This document shows, in pieces, positions 56,269 through 63,316 of a stretch of DNA of 64,000 nucleotides (position 1 is the stretch's first letter; every line of letters begins with the position of its first letter). The stretch spans positions 186,001-250,000 of the forward strand of contig JBFMAI010000040.1 of the NCBI GenBank assembly GCA_040755725.1. The letters are read 5' to 3'. This stretch comes from JBFMAI01 sp040755725 (GTDB lineage Bacteria > Planctomycetota > Phycisphaerae > UBA1845 > Fen-1342). The translations under genes were made by a program, and so were the position numbers. The notes beneath the pieces were generated by a model that saw only the letters and a list, made by a program, of their open reading frames with translations, was not told the DNA's origin and ran no database searches.

Positions 56269-58371
56269 CTATCGGGCCGGGCGAAATCGCGAGGTCACGG
56301 CCCACGCCGCCAAGGCCGCGAGCAGCACATACGCAGCAACGGCGTGAATCTCCGTCAGCGTCTCCTGCTCAGCATACCCGAAGCAGGGCAGCATCGCCGC
56401 CAGCATGGTGACCATCACGACGAAGCCCGCGCCGATGACCGCGCGCAACGCCCACCGGCGCCACGGCGAGACGGTCGGGGGGGCATAGGCCGCCGGCCAT
56501 AGCAGCGCCACGCCCGTCAGGCCGACGATGAGCAGCGGCGCGCCGAGCATGTGGACGAGCAGCGTCCAGCCCTCGACCTCGTCGCCCAGCCACGCGCCGC
56601 CGAAACCCGTGACGGCACCGATCGCGGTCCCCGCCAGCAGCAGCCCCAGCGGCGCCTTGTGCGCGCTGTTGAGGGGAAGAGGAGTCGGCGGCGGCGGGGC
56701 TTCCCGGCCGTTGCGCAACAACGTAGCCGCGGCCCCGTACGTCGGCAGCGATGCAAGCGACTCTCTCAGAATCACGAGCAGAACGAGCGCAGCGCACACG
56801 AAGCCGAACCACTTGAACGCCGGCCGGGCTTTGAAGCTCAGCGCCCAGACCCGCGCCAGGACCGGGTCATAACCGTGCAGCTCGTGCATGCGCCCCTCGC
56901 CGGCGAGCGATACGCGACCGAAGAAGACCGGTCCCGCCGGGCTGTGGCAGTCTTCACACCCCCGTGCCCCCAGGGACTGCGCCGCCGGCCGCACGTCATG
57001 CGCCAGAGGCCAACGGTGCGCCTCGTGGAAAGCATCGCCGGAATCCAGCCGCCACGATGGGGTTATGGGTTCTTCTTCGTCATGCCGGGCGAAGAGCGGC
57101 CCAACGAGGGCCGGCGCGGCGTCCGTCGGGCGCTCCCGCGCGGGCAGGCCGAGTTGGTGGGCCTTGGCCGTCTGGATTCGCTGCGTCGACTCCCGCGGCC
57201 ACGGGCCGGAGTGGCACACCGTACACGTCAGCTCCTCCAGGTGCAGCGGCGGCAGGCCGTCGTGGTCGGGATGCGGGGCGCGGAGATGGCCGCCGAGCAC
57301 AGTTGTGATCTCGGCGCTGCTTTCGTTGCCCAGGTGACAGCCGCGGCAGGTGCGCGACACGCGCGCGGGGCGCTCCGACTCACCTTCGTAGCCCCGCGTC
57401 ATCGCGTGGTCGATCCCGTGCCGGTGGCAATCGACGCACAGCAGTCCGGCGGCGAGGTGGACATCCTGGTCGGTGTGCCACGGCTCGGGGGCACCGTCGC
57501 CGACGACCCGCGTCGTGTGGCAGAAGTAGCACCGTTCGTTCGGCACGCGGCGAGTGATCTGGAACAGCACGCGGTCGTCGGGGTCGAACCGGGTCTTGTC
57601 GTAGATGAGCATCGGACCGGCCCGCTCGGGGAAGTCCGGGTCGGGCGGCGTGTACGGGTCCCAGTCGTCCGGGGCCTTGCGGGCCTCGCCGCGGACTACG
57701 CCCAACCCCAGAGCCGCCGTCGCGGCCCAGCGGAAGTTCTCCTTCTCAATCTGTCGCGCGGCTTCAGCGGCGTCGTGCTGCTGGTCGGCGCTGTGGCAGA
57801 TCATGCAGTCGATTTCGAGCGGGCCGGAGACCGACCAGCGCGGGCGGCTGCTTTGACCCTCCCCCAACCCCTCCTCGCCACAGCGAGTCGCCCGTGGCGA
57901 CCTGGAAGGGAGGGGGGTAGAGGCCGCCGCCCCGCCGGTATCGGCACGCGGCTCGCCGAAGCCGCCGCCGGGCGTGTGCCGGCCGAAGCGCTTGACCATG
58001 TCCCAGTCGGACAGGCCGGCGTCGGCCGGGGTGACGGTGCCGGGCCAGCCGCGGGCGGAGATGGGGACCGCAGTGCCGGCCTGCGCGTCGACCAGGAACC
58101 ACGGCTCGCCCGGCCGACCGGCGAAAGCGTTCGGGTCGTTCGCGTTGAAATGCCAGCCGCGGCAGATTTCGGCGTACGGGTGGCACTTGCCGCAGGTCGC
58201 CCGCGGCGAATACGGCAGCGCGGGCGCATCGTCCGGCCGGATCGCCTTGCCGTCGTGGTCGTAGAGCGTGATGCGATGGACGTAAGGCGAACGGGAGTCG
58301 GTCTTCAGGAGTTCCGTGGCGTCACGCTGTTGCGCGCGGGCGAGGAGCGGAACGCAAATCGACGCGACCAT
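56269..58371 (-). CDS. seven-haem c-type cytochrome with C-terminal membrane domain
   Basis: 700 residues from ATG 58371; the frame is open to 58617, but that upstream part is repeat-derived. A CTG a few codons upstream could also start it and would lengthen the signal segment ('LTLLPAMVASICVPLLARA'). Seven CxxCH haem sites: CGKCH (~60), CMICH (~188), CYFCH (~281), CVDCH (~312), CRGCH (~341), CTVCH (~382), CEDCH (~471). The C-terminal ~200 residues have five membrane segments ('FGFVCAALVLLVILRESL', 'GLLLAGTAIGAVTGFGGAWL', 'LLVHMLGAPLLIVGLTGVAL', 'VIGAGFVVMVTMLAAMLPCF', 'VAAYVLLAALAAWAV'). An F1 repeat adds ~21 residues between haems 1 and 2. Likely an extracytoplasmic electron-transfer protein. 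Confidence 0.85.
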   Translation of the reverse strand: MVASICVPLLARAQQRDATELLKTDSRSPYVHRITLYDHDGKAIRPDDAPALPYSPRATCGKCHPYAEICRGWHFNANDPNAFAGRPGEPWFLVDAQAGTAVPISARGWPGTVTPADAGLSDWDMVKRFGRHTPGGGFGEPRADTGGAAASTPLPSRSPRATRCGEEGLGEGQSSRPRWSVSGPLEIDCMICHSADQQHDAAEAARQIEKENFRWAATAALGLGVVRGEARKAPDDWDPYTPPDPDFPERAGPMLIYDKTRFDPDDRVLFQITRRVPNERCYFCHTTRVVGDGAPEPWHTDQDVHLAAGLLCVDCHRHGIDHAMTRGYEGESERPARVSRTCRGCHLGNESSAEITTVLGGHLRAPHPDHDGLPPLHLEELTCTVCHSGPWPRESTQRIQTAKAHQLGLPARERPTDAAPALVGPLFARHDEEEPITPSWRLDSGDAFHEAHRWPLAHDVRPAAQSLGARGCEDCHSPAGPVFFGRVSLAGEGRMHELHGYDPVLARVWALSFKARPAFKWFGFVCAALVLLVILRESLASLPTYGAAATLLRNGREAPPPPTPLPLNSAHKAPLGLLLAGTAIGAVTGFGGAWLGDEVEGWTLLVHMLGAPLLIVGLTGVALLWPAAYAPPTVSPWRRWALRAVIGAGFVVMVTMLAAMLPCFGYAEQETLTEIHAVAAYVLLAALAAWAVTSRFRPAR
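57856..57918. repeat. family F1 repeat inside the cytochrome gene
   Basis: Read by the host gene as ACCCCCCTCCCTTCCAGGTC, GCCACGGGCGACTCGCTGTG, GCGAGGAGGGG, TTGGGGGAGGGT, encoding 'TPLPSRSPRATRCGEEGLGE', the same frame as in dnaX and the TIGR03663 gene. It introduces an extra Cys. Confidence 0.85.
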
Positions 58372-58391
58372 CGCCGGCAGCAGCGTCAGTC

Positions 58392-58412
58392 CCCCACCCC
58401 GGAGGGGTGGGG
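58392..58412. repeat. GC-rich palindrome upstream of the cytochrome start
   Basis: Perfect arms CCCCACCCC / GGGGTGGGG with loop GGA, followed by CACCCACCGGTAGCGGGCTC, another repeat-like stretch. With the P2 copy 34 bp further on, it fills most of the 58372-58558 gap, where the cytochrome promoter or leader would be. Confidence 0.65.
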
Positions 58413-58445
58413 CACCCACCGGTAGCGGGCTCACCCGCCCGGTTC

Positions 58446-58466
58446 GCACCGGCCATTGGCCGGTGC
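58446..58466. repeat. P2 palindrome upstream of the cytochrome gene
   Basis: Perfect arms GCACCGGCCA / TGGCCGGTGC around a T. Read through in the cytochrome frame it would give 'CGTGQWPVRTG', but it lies before the preferred start. Confidence 0.8.
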
Positions 58467-58558
58467 CACACTCGCCATCGCCACGCCGACCGGCCACGGC
58501 GTTCACGCCCTGGCGTGCCCACGTGTTTACCTTCACACATTCCCATGTTCCCACATTT

Positions 58559-59920
58559 TCACGCCTTGAACTCGTCCGCGGCGAACGCCAGTCGGCACCC
58601 GCCCGCCACCGCGTCATTGGCCTTCAACACCGTCACGCACGTCTCGTAGGCGACCTCCGGCGGGCACGTCAGCGGCGTGCCCTGGCGGACCGCCGCGAAG
58701 AAGTTCTCCAGGTGCAACTGCCGCGTGTCCTTCTGGGCCTCGACCGCCAGCCGCTGCCCCTCGGCGTCTTTCTTGCCCTCCGGTGTCAGCGTCTCGCCGA
58801 TCTTTAGCTCGATCGCTTCGCGGCCCATTTTCTCGATCTTCTCCGCTTCGTCCTCCCACTCCCGTCGCTTGGCGTGAACCTCGCGGAAGATGAGCCCGGT
58901 CTTGCCGTCGTCGCTGATGACGAGCGTCCCCTCGTCGCCCATGAACTGCTCGTAGAATCCGCCATAGCTGGTCGTGTTCAGCACTTGGTAGCTGCCGCGC
59001 ACCGGGCCGGCCGCGGTCTGCCATTCGTAGAGGGTCAGGATGTTGTCGTACCAATCGCGGCCGGGCTGCTCAGTGTAGTAGTCCAGCCCGGCGCTGGCCT
59101 GCACGGCCTTCGGCGGCGTCCGCAGGAACCAGTTAAACACGTCGATCTGGTGCGAGCCGAGATCGGCGATCGGCCCGCCGGAGTACTTCCGGTACCACCG
59201 CCAGTTCAGTAGTTCGTCCGCCGAGCCGTAGCCGTAACGTTTGAGCATGTCGGCGTCAGGCTCCTGTCCCTTGGGGCAGCCGACCTCCAGCATCCGGGCC
59301 CGGTTCCACTGCCCGTACACCTGCGTGATGCGGCCGAGAATCTTGTCGTTCTCGATCATCTTGAGCGCGTGCCAGTAGCGCGGCGAGCTGCGCCGCTGGT
59401 GGCCGACTTGCAGGAGCTTGCCGGTCTGGCGGGCGGTTTCGACCATCGACCGCGCCGCCGCCAACGTGCTGGCCATCTCCTTTTCGCAATACACGGCCTT
59501 GCCCGCCCGCAGGCACGCGTTGGCGTGCTCGGCATGGACCCAGTCCGGGCTGGCGACGAGCACCGCGTCGAGGTGCTGCTCTTTGGCGAGCATCTCGCGG
59601 TAATCCTCGTATACGTCCACGACCTGGTCGTACTTCTTGAGCAGGTTGGCGGCGTAGCGCCGGTGGTACGGCCAGATGTCGCAGACCGCGACAAAGCGGA
59701 TACCCGGGATCTTCAGGCAGAAGTTGATCAGCACGCGGCCCTGGCTGCCGGCCCCGATGATCCCGACCGTCAGCTCGTCGGCCTTCGCCGCCGGCGGGGC
59801 GGCCTCCTGCGCCCAGCCGGGGATGGTGACCATCAGCCCGGCGCCGGTGGCGGCGGCGGCCTGAAGAAACTCGCGTCGATTGAGGGCCCCCGGGTCCGCC
59901 GCATCCTGCCGATCGGGCAT
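58559..59920 (-). CDS. Gfo/Idh/MocA oxidoreductase with Tat signal
   Basis: 453 residues from ATG 59920. The N-terminus 'NRREFLQAAAATGAGLMVTI' is a twin-arginine export signal. The NAD(P)-binding Rossmann fold follows: 'LTVGIIGAGSQGRVLINFCL', 'FVAVCDIWPYHRRYAANLLK', 'HLDAVLVASPDWVHAEHANA' and 'LRAGKAVYCEKEMASTLAAA' (the usual E-K-P is E-K-E). The substrate half has 'GGPIADLGSHQIDVFNWFLR', the common 'gG.l.DlG.H.iD' motif. These enzymes oxidise or epimerise sugars and sugar derivatives; exported forms are very common in planctomycetes. It lies upstream of the cytochrome on the same strand, which would allow coupling of sugar oxidation to electron transfer (inference). Confidence 0.9.
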   Translation of the reverse strand: MPDRQDAADPGALNRREFLQAAAATGAGLMVTIPGWAQEAAPPAAKADELTVGIIGAGSQGRVLINFCLKIPGIRFVAVCDIWPYHRRYAANLLKKYDQVVDVYEDYREMLAKEQHLDAVLVASPDWVHAEHANACLRAGKAVYCEKEMASTLAAARSMVETARQTGKLLQVGHQRRSSPRYWHALKMIENDKILGRITQVYGQWNRARMLEVGCPKGQEPDADMLKRYGYGSADELLNWRWYRKYSGGPIADLGSHQIDVFNWFLRTPPKAVQASAGLDYYTEQPGRDWYDNILTLYEWQTAAGPVRGSYQVLNTTSYGGFYEQFMGDEGTLVISDDGKTGLIFREVHAKRREWEDEAEKIEKMGREAIELKIGETLTPEGKKDAEGQRLAVEAQKDTRQLHLENFFAAVRQGTPLTCPPEVAYETCVTVLKANDAVAGGCRLAFAADEFKA

Positions 59921-60023
59921 ACAACACCTCGAAATTGAGTGACCGGCACACTGTATCGCGGGCGGGACGGTCGTCAACGCGGGGCGTTGCTGGGCTAACT
60001 GGCTCGGACTATCTTGCCGGTCG

Positions 60024-60734
60024 ATGCCCGCCGCCGAATTGTCCATCGTCATTCCCGCCTACAACGAGGCCCGCCGACTGGGGACTACGCTGGAGCATCT
60101 TCGGGACTACGCGACGCGGTGCGGCACCGCGACCGAGATCGTGGTCGTGGACGACGGGAGCACGGATGGAACGGCGGACCTGGTACGCGGGTTCGACGCC
60201 GGCCCCGTCGCGCTGCGGCTGCTGACCAACCCGACGAATCGCGGGAAGGGGCACGCGGTACGGCAGGGCATGTTGGCCGCGGCGGGGCATGTCCTCCTGA
60301 TGTGCGACGCGGACCTATCCACCCCGATCGAGGAGCTCGACAAGCTGCGGCCGTGGCTGGATGCGGGGTACGACATCGTCATCGGCTCCCGCGACTTGCC
60401 GGACGCGCGCCTGGCCCCACCGCAGCCGTGGCCGCGCCGCCGGCTCGCCGCCCTGTTCCGGGCCTTGCGGCGCCGCCTCATCCTGCCCCACGTGCTCGAC
60501 ACGCAGTGCGGCTTCAAGCTGTTTCGGCAGGAGGTGGCCCGCGATTTGTTTTCGCGGCTGACCGTGGACGGCTGGCTGTTTGATTGCGAAGTGCTGGCCC
60601 TGGCGGCCCGGGCGGGCTATCGCATCAAAGAGGTTGGGGTGACCTGGCGGCACGTGCCACCCAGCCGGGTGCGGGTTTGGCGCACCATGCTGACCGCGGT
60701 ACCCACGCTGCTCAAACTCCGCGGGCGTGCGTAA
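60024..60734 (+). CDS. family 2 glycosyltransferase (dolichyl-phosphate glucose synthase-like)
   Basis: 236 residues. GT-A fold: 'LSIVIPAYNEARRLGTTLEH', 'EIVVVDDGSTDGTADLVRGF' (nucleotide-binding DD), 'NPTNRGKGHAVRQGMLAAAG' and 'VLLMCDADLSTPIEELDKLR' (D-A-D metal-binding). 'ITLPHVLDTQCGFKLF'-like text ('VLDTQCGFKLFRQEVARDLF') and 'LFDCEVLALAARAGYRIKEV' are typical of polyprenyl-phosphate glucosyl- or mannosyltransferases (ALG5/Dpm1-type). No membrane anchor. It could make the lipid-linked sugar used by the GT39-like transferases in the window (inference). Confidence 0.88.
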   Translation: MPAAELSIVIPAYNEARRLGTTLEHLRDYATRCGTATEIVVVDDGSTDGTADLVRGFDAGPVALRLLTNPTNRGKGHAVRQGMLAAAGHVLLMCDADLSTPIEELDKLRPWLDAGYDIVIGSRDLPDARLAPPQPWPRRRLAALFRALRRRLILPHVLDTQCGFKLFRQEVARDLFSRLTVDGWLFDCEVLALAARAGYRIKEVGVTWRHVPPSRVRVWRTMLTAVPTLLKLRGRA

Positions 60735-60761
60735 CGGCTGCGCCGGACTGGGCGCAGCGAG

Positions 60762-61106
60762 TCAGGAAACGCGCGACCCCGGAGCAATCGGTCGCTCGGT
60801 GGTCAGCAGGATAACCTGGCCGTGGTCGGCGGTGCTCGCCGCCAGCAGCATCCCCTGGCTATCGACGCCGCGCATCTTGCGCGGGGCCAGGTTGGCGACG
60901 ACGATGATCTGCTTGCCCACCAGCGCGGCGGCCTCGTAATGCTCGCGGATGCCGGCGACGACCTGTCGGCGTTCGGTGCCCAGATCGACCTGGAGCACCA
61001 GCAGCTTGTCGGCGGCGGGGTGAACGTCCGCCTGCACGACCGTACCGACACGCAGGTCCAGCTTCAAGAAATCGTCGAACGACACGATGGGGGGGGGATC
61101 GGACAT
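60762..61106 (-). CDS. stand-alone tRNA-binding (MetRS C-terminal / EMAPII-like) domain
   Basis: 114 residues, an OB-fold tRNA-binding domain like the C-terminal part of methionyl-tRNA synthetase or Trbp111: 'VSFDDFLKLDLRVGTVVQAD' (the 'i..ddF.k.DlRVg.V' start), 'VHPAADKLLVLQVDLGTERR', 'QVVAGIREHYEAAALVGKQI' and 'VVANLAPRKMRGVDSQGMLL' with 'AAS'. It is separate from any synthetase catalytic domain in the window. Such proteins bind the outside of tRNA and often dimerise. It lies 28 bp upstream of the DUF1570-like gene's 3' end on the same strand, but gene order gives no further clue. Confidence 0.88.
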   Translation of the reverse strand: MSDPPPIVSFDDFLKLDLRVGTVVQADVHPAADKLLVLQVDLGTERRQVVAGIREHYEAAALVGKQIIVVANLAPRKMRGVDSQGMLLAASTADHGQVILLTTERPIAPGSRVS

Positions 61107-61134
61107 CGGCGGTTCTCCTCTGCCGGAGGGGCGT

Positions 61135-62088
61135 TCATTTCAGGAAGCGGGCCCGCAAGAAGGCGAAGTACTCCTGCTCTACCGTGGCCAGGTCCTCACT
61201 GATGAAATTGCGGAACAGGTCCTCGCCGAAATTGAAGCGCGGCCGCTCGGACCAGATGTGGGCCGCTCGGGCGTACTGCTCGATGTCCAGTTCGGGGAGC
61301 TTGGCCAGCAGACGCTGAAAGCCGGGGGCGTACTTGCCGCCCGCGCCTTCCTGGAGGAACAGGACCAGGCCCCACAGTTGCGCATAGTACGTGGCCACCG
61401 ACCGGCTGCTCCCGGCGATCATCTGCCCCGCGTCCGTTTGCAGCAGCTTGCGCAGCGAGTGCGCCTTGTTGCCGATCAACGCGGTGGCCAGATCGTTGCG
61501 CCGGCTGGGGTTGTAGGCGGGGTCGAAGGACTTCAGCCCCTGGGCGTCCCAGCGCTGTCCCTCGCAATACACGGCCAGACCTTCGTTCAGCCACGCCGGA
61601 ATCCGCGCGCCGACGCAGTGGTAGAGGTACTGGTGAAACCCCTCGTGGGCGAACAGAGGGAAGGTGATCTCGTGCCGGACGTACTCGATCACCGAAACCC
61701 CGCGCTCGCTGTAACCGCCGTTGCGGACCTGAAGGAACACGCTCGCCCGCGAGCCCGTGAAACGCCGGGTGAAAGCTTCCCACTGCCCCCGCGACACGAA
61801 GAGATAGACCTTCATCCGTTCCTGCGGGGCGCGGGCCGGCGGAACCAGACCGGCGTAGTGGGCGTAGGCGGCTTCCACGAACCCCGGCAGCGCGTCAACG
61901 AGCAGGTCGTCCTGAAGGGTCGTATAGATTTCGTAGTGCGCCGTCGTCAGCTTCGCGCCCGAGGCGCGCGCAAAACGCCACGGCTCCTTCTCGAACGGGA
62001 CCACCGGCCGCGGCTTGGGCGTCGCACATCCGGTCAGCCCTGCCAGGGCCAGCGCCGCCGCCGTCATGACTCGCAGATGACTTCGCAT
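61135..62088 (-). CDS. DUF1570-like lipoprotein metallopeptidase homologue
   Basis: 317 residues immediately after purM (0 bp gap). The signal 'VMTAAALALAGLTGC' ends in a lipobox Cys. The core has 'EITFPLFAHEGFHQYLYHCV' with H-E-x-x-H (HEGFH) and 'RIPAWLNEGLAVYCEG', the downstream glutamate motif (N-E-G) of gluzincin peptidases, as seen in DUF1570 proteins. Zinc ligands are therefore complete. The C-terminal third is helical. Probably an outer-membrane-anchored peptidase-like protein of unknown substrate; its coupling to purM looks incidental. Confidence 0.78.
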   Translation of the reverse strand: MRSHLRVMTAAALALAGLTGCATPKPRPVVPFEKEPWRFARASGAKLTTAHYEIYTTLQDDLLVDALPGFVEAAYAHYAGLVPPARAPQERMKVYLFVSRGQWEAFTRRFTGSRASVFLQVRNGGYSERGVSVIEYVRHEITFPLFAHEGFHQYLYHCVGARIPAWLNEGLAVYCEGQRWDAQGLKSFDPAYNPSRRNDLATALIGNKAHSLRKLLQTDAGQMIAGSSRSVATYYAQLWGLVLFLQEGAGGKYAPGFQRLLAKLPELDIEQYARAAHIWSERPRFNFGEDLFRNFISEDLATVEQEYFAFLRARFLK

Positions 62089-63174
62089 TCAGGCGAACTC
62101 CACGCGGCCCCGCCCGCGCCGCACGTGACCGATCATATGCGCGTCTTCTCCCGCCCGCGTCAGACGCCGCAGCACGGCGCCGGCGGCTTTGGGCCGTACC
62201 GCCAGGACGAAGCCAATCCCCATGTTGAACACACGGTACATCTCCTCCTCCCGGACGCCGTGATGCTCCAGCAGACCGAAGATCGGCGGGACCGGCCAAG
62301 CCCCGCGGCGAAGAACGGCGTCACAGTCATCGGCGAGCAGCCGCGGGATGTTGCCCGGCAACCCGCCGCCGGTGATGTGCGCCAGCCCCGTGATGAGCAC
62401 GCGTTGACGGTAGTGGTGCAAGGCATCGAGGACGGTGCGGACGTAGATACGGGTGGGGCGGAGCAGGGTCTCGACCAGTGGTTCGCCCAGCGCCCGCACC
62501 GGAGCGTTCAGCGACAGGCCAACTTCATCGAGCAGCAGCCGGCGCACGAGGGCGTAGCCGTTGGAGTGCAGGCCGCTGGACGCCAGCCCGATGAGCTGGT
62601 CGCCGGGCCGGACGCGCTCACGCCGCACAAGCCGCTTCCGCTCGACAACGCCGACGGCGAACCCGGCCAGGTCGAAGTGTCGCCGCCGATACAGGTCGGG
62701 CATCTCCGCCGTCTCACCGCCGAGCAACGCGCAAGCGGCCTGCTCGCAACCGACGACGATGCCGGCGATGATCTCGGCGACGCGTTCCGGGTCGAGGCGG
62801 TGGAGGGCGATGTAGTCGAGGAAGAACAGGGGCTCGGCGCCGCAGCACAGCAGGTCGTTGACGTTCATCGCCACCAGGTCGATGCCGACGGTGTCGTAGC
62901 GCCGGGCCTGGATCGCCACCAGCAACTTGCTGCCGACGCCATCGGTGCAGCCGACCAGCACCGGATCGCGGAAGTTGTGGGCAAACAGCCGCTCGTTGTA
63001 GTCCAGCCGGAACAACCCCGCGAAGGCCCCGTGACTCGGCAACACCCGCGGCCCGTAGGTTCGCCGAACCAAGGGTCCGATCAGGTCTTCCATGCGGTCG
63101 GCGGCGTCGAGGCTCACGCCGGCGCTGGCATACGTCGTGTACCGCGTGCGGGGTTGAGGCGGCGTTGGGTCCAT
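62089..63174 (-). CDS. purM: phosphoribosylformylglycinamidine cyclo-ligase
   Basis: 361 residues from ATG 63174; the frame is open 29 codons further without similarity. PurM (AIR synthase) closes the imidazole ring using ATP in purine synthesis. Motifs: 'TYASAGVSLDAADRMEDLIG', 'HGAFAGLFRLD' (the GGFGALF region), 'VLVGCTDGVGSKLLVAIQAR' (T-D-G-V-G-T/S-K), 'IDLVAMNVNDLLCCGAEPLF' (the MxVND motif), 'LLGGETAEMPDLY' and 'ITGGGLPGNIPRLL'. All are standard. Divergent from pyrH with 142 bp between. Confidence 0.94.
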   Translation of the reverse strand: MDPTPPQPRTRYTTYASAGVSLDAADRMEDLIGPLVRRTYGPRVLPSHGAFAGLFRLDYNERLFAHNFRDPVLVGCTDGVGSKLLVAIQARRYDTVGIDLVAMNVNDLLCCGAEPLFFLDYIALHRLDPERVAEIIAGIVVGCEQAACALLGGETAEMPDLYRRRHFDLAGFAVGVVERKRLVRRERVRPGDQLIGLASSGLHSNGYALVRRLLLDEVGLSLNAPVRALGEPLVETLLRPTRIYVRTVLDALHHYRQRVLITGLAHITGGGLPGNIPRLLADDCDAVLRRGAWPVPPIFGLLEHHGVREEEMYRVFNMGIGFVLAVRPKAAGAVLRRLTRAGEDAHMIGHVRRGRGRVEFA

Positions 63175-63316
63175 GGGTTCCAAGCCGAGAACACACCGGT
63201 CCCTGTGACCGGCATCGCGTGCGGGCCCTGTCTTACCCGAAAGCGCCCGGATTCTCCACATCCTCCCGGGTCGGGCAACTGGTCAAGTCCGCGTCCGTTC
63301 ACTATTATCGCCGCCG

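Noticed and set aside
58372..58617. N-terminal extension of the cytochrome up to 58617
   Set aside because: The extra codons are made of palindromic repeats, overlap the end of the oxidoreductase gene and carry no signal-peptide features; the start at 58371 is simpler, though a start slightly upstream is possible.
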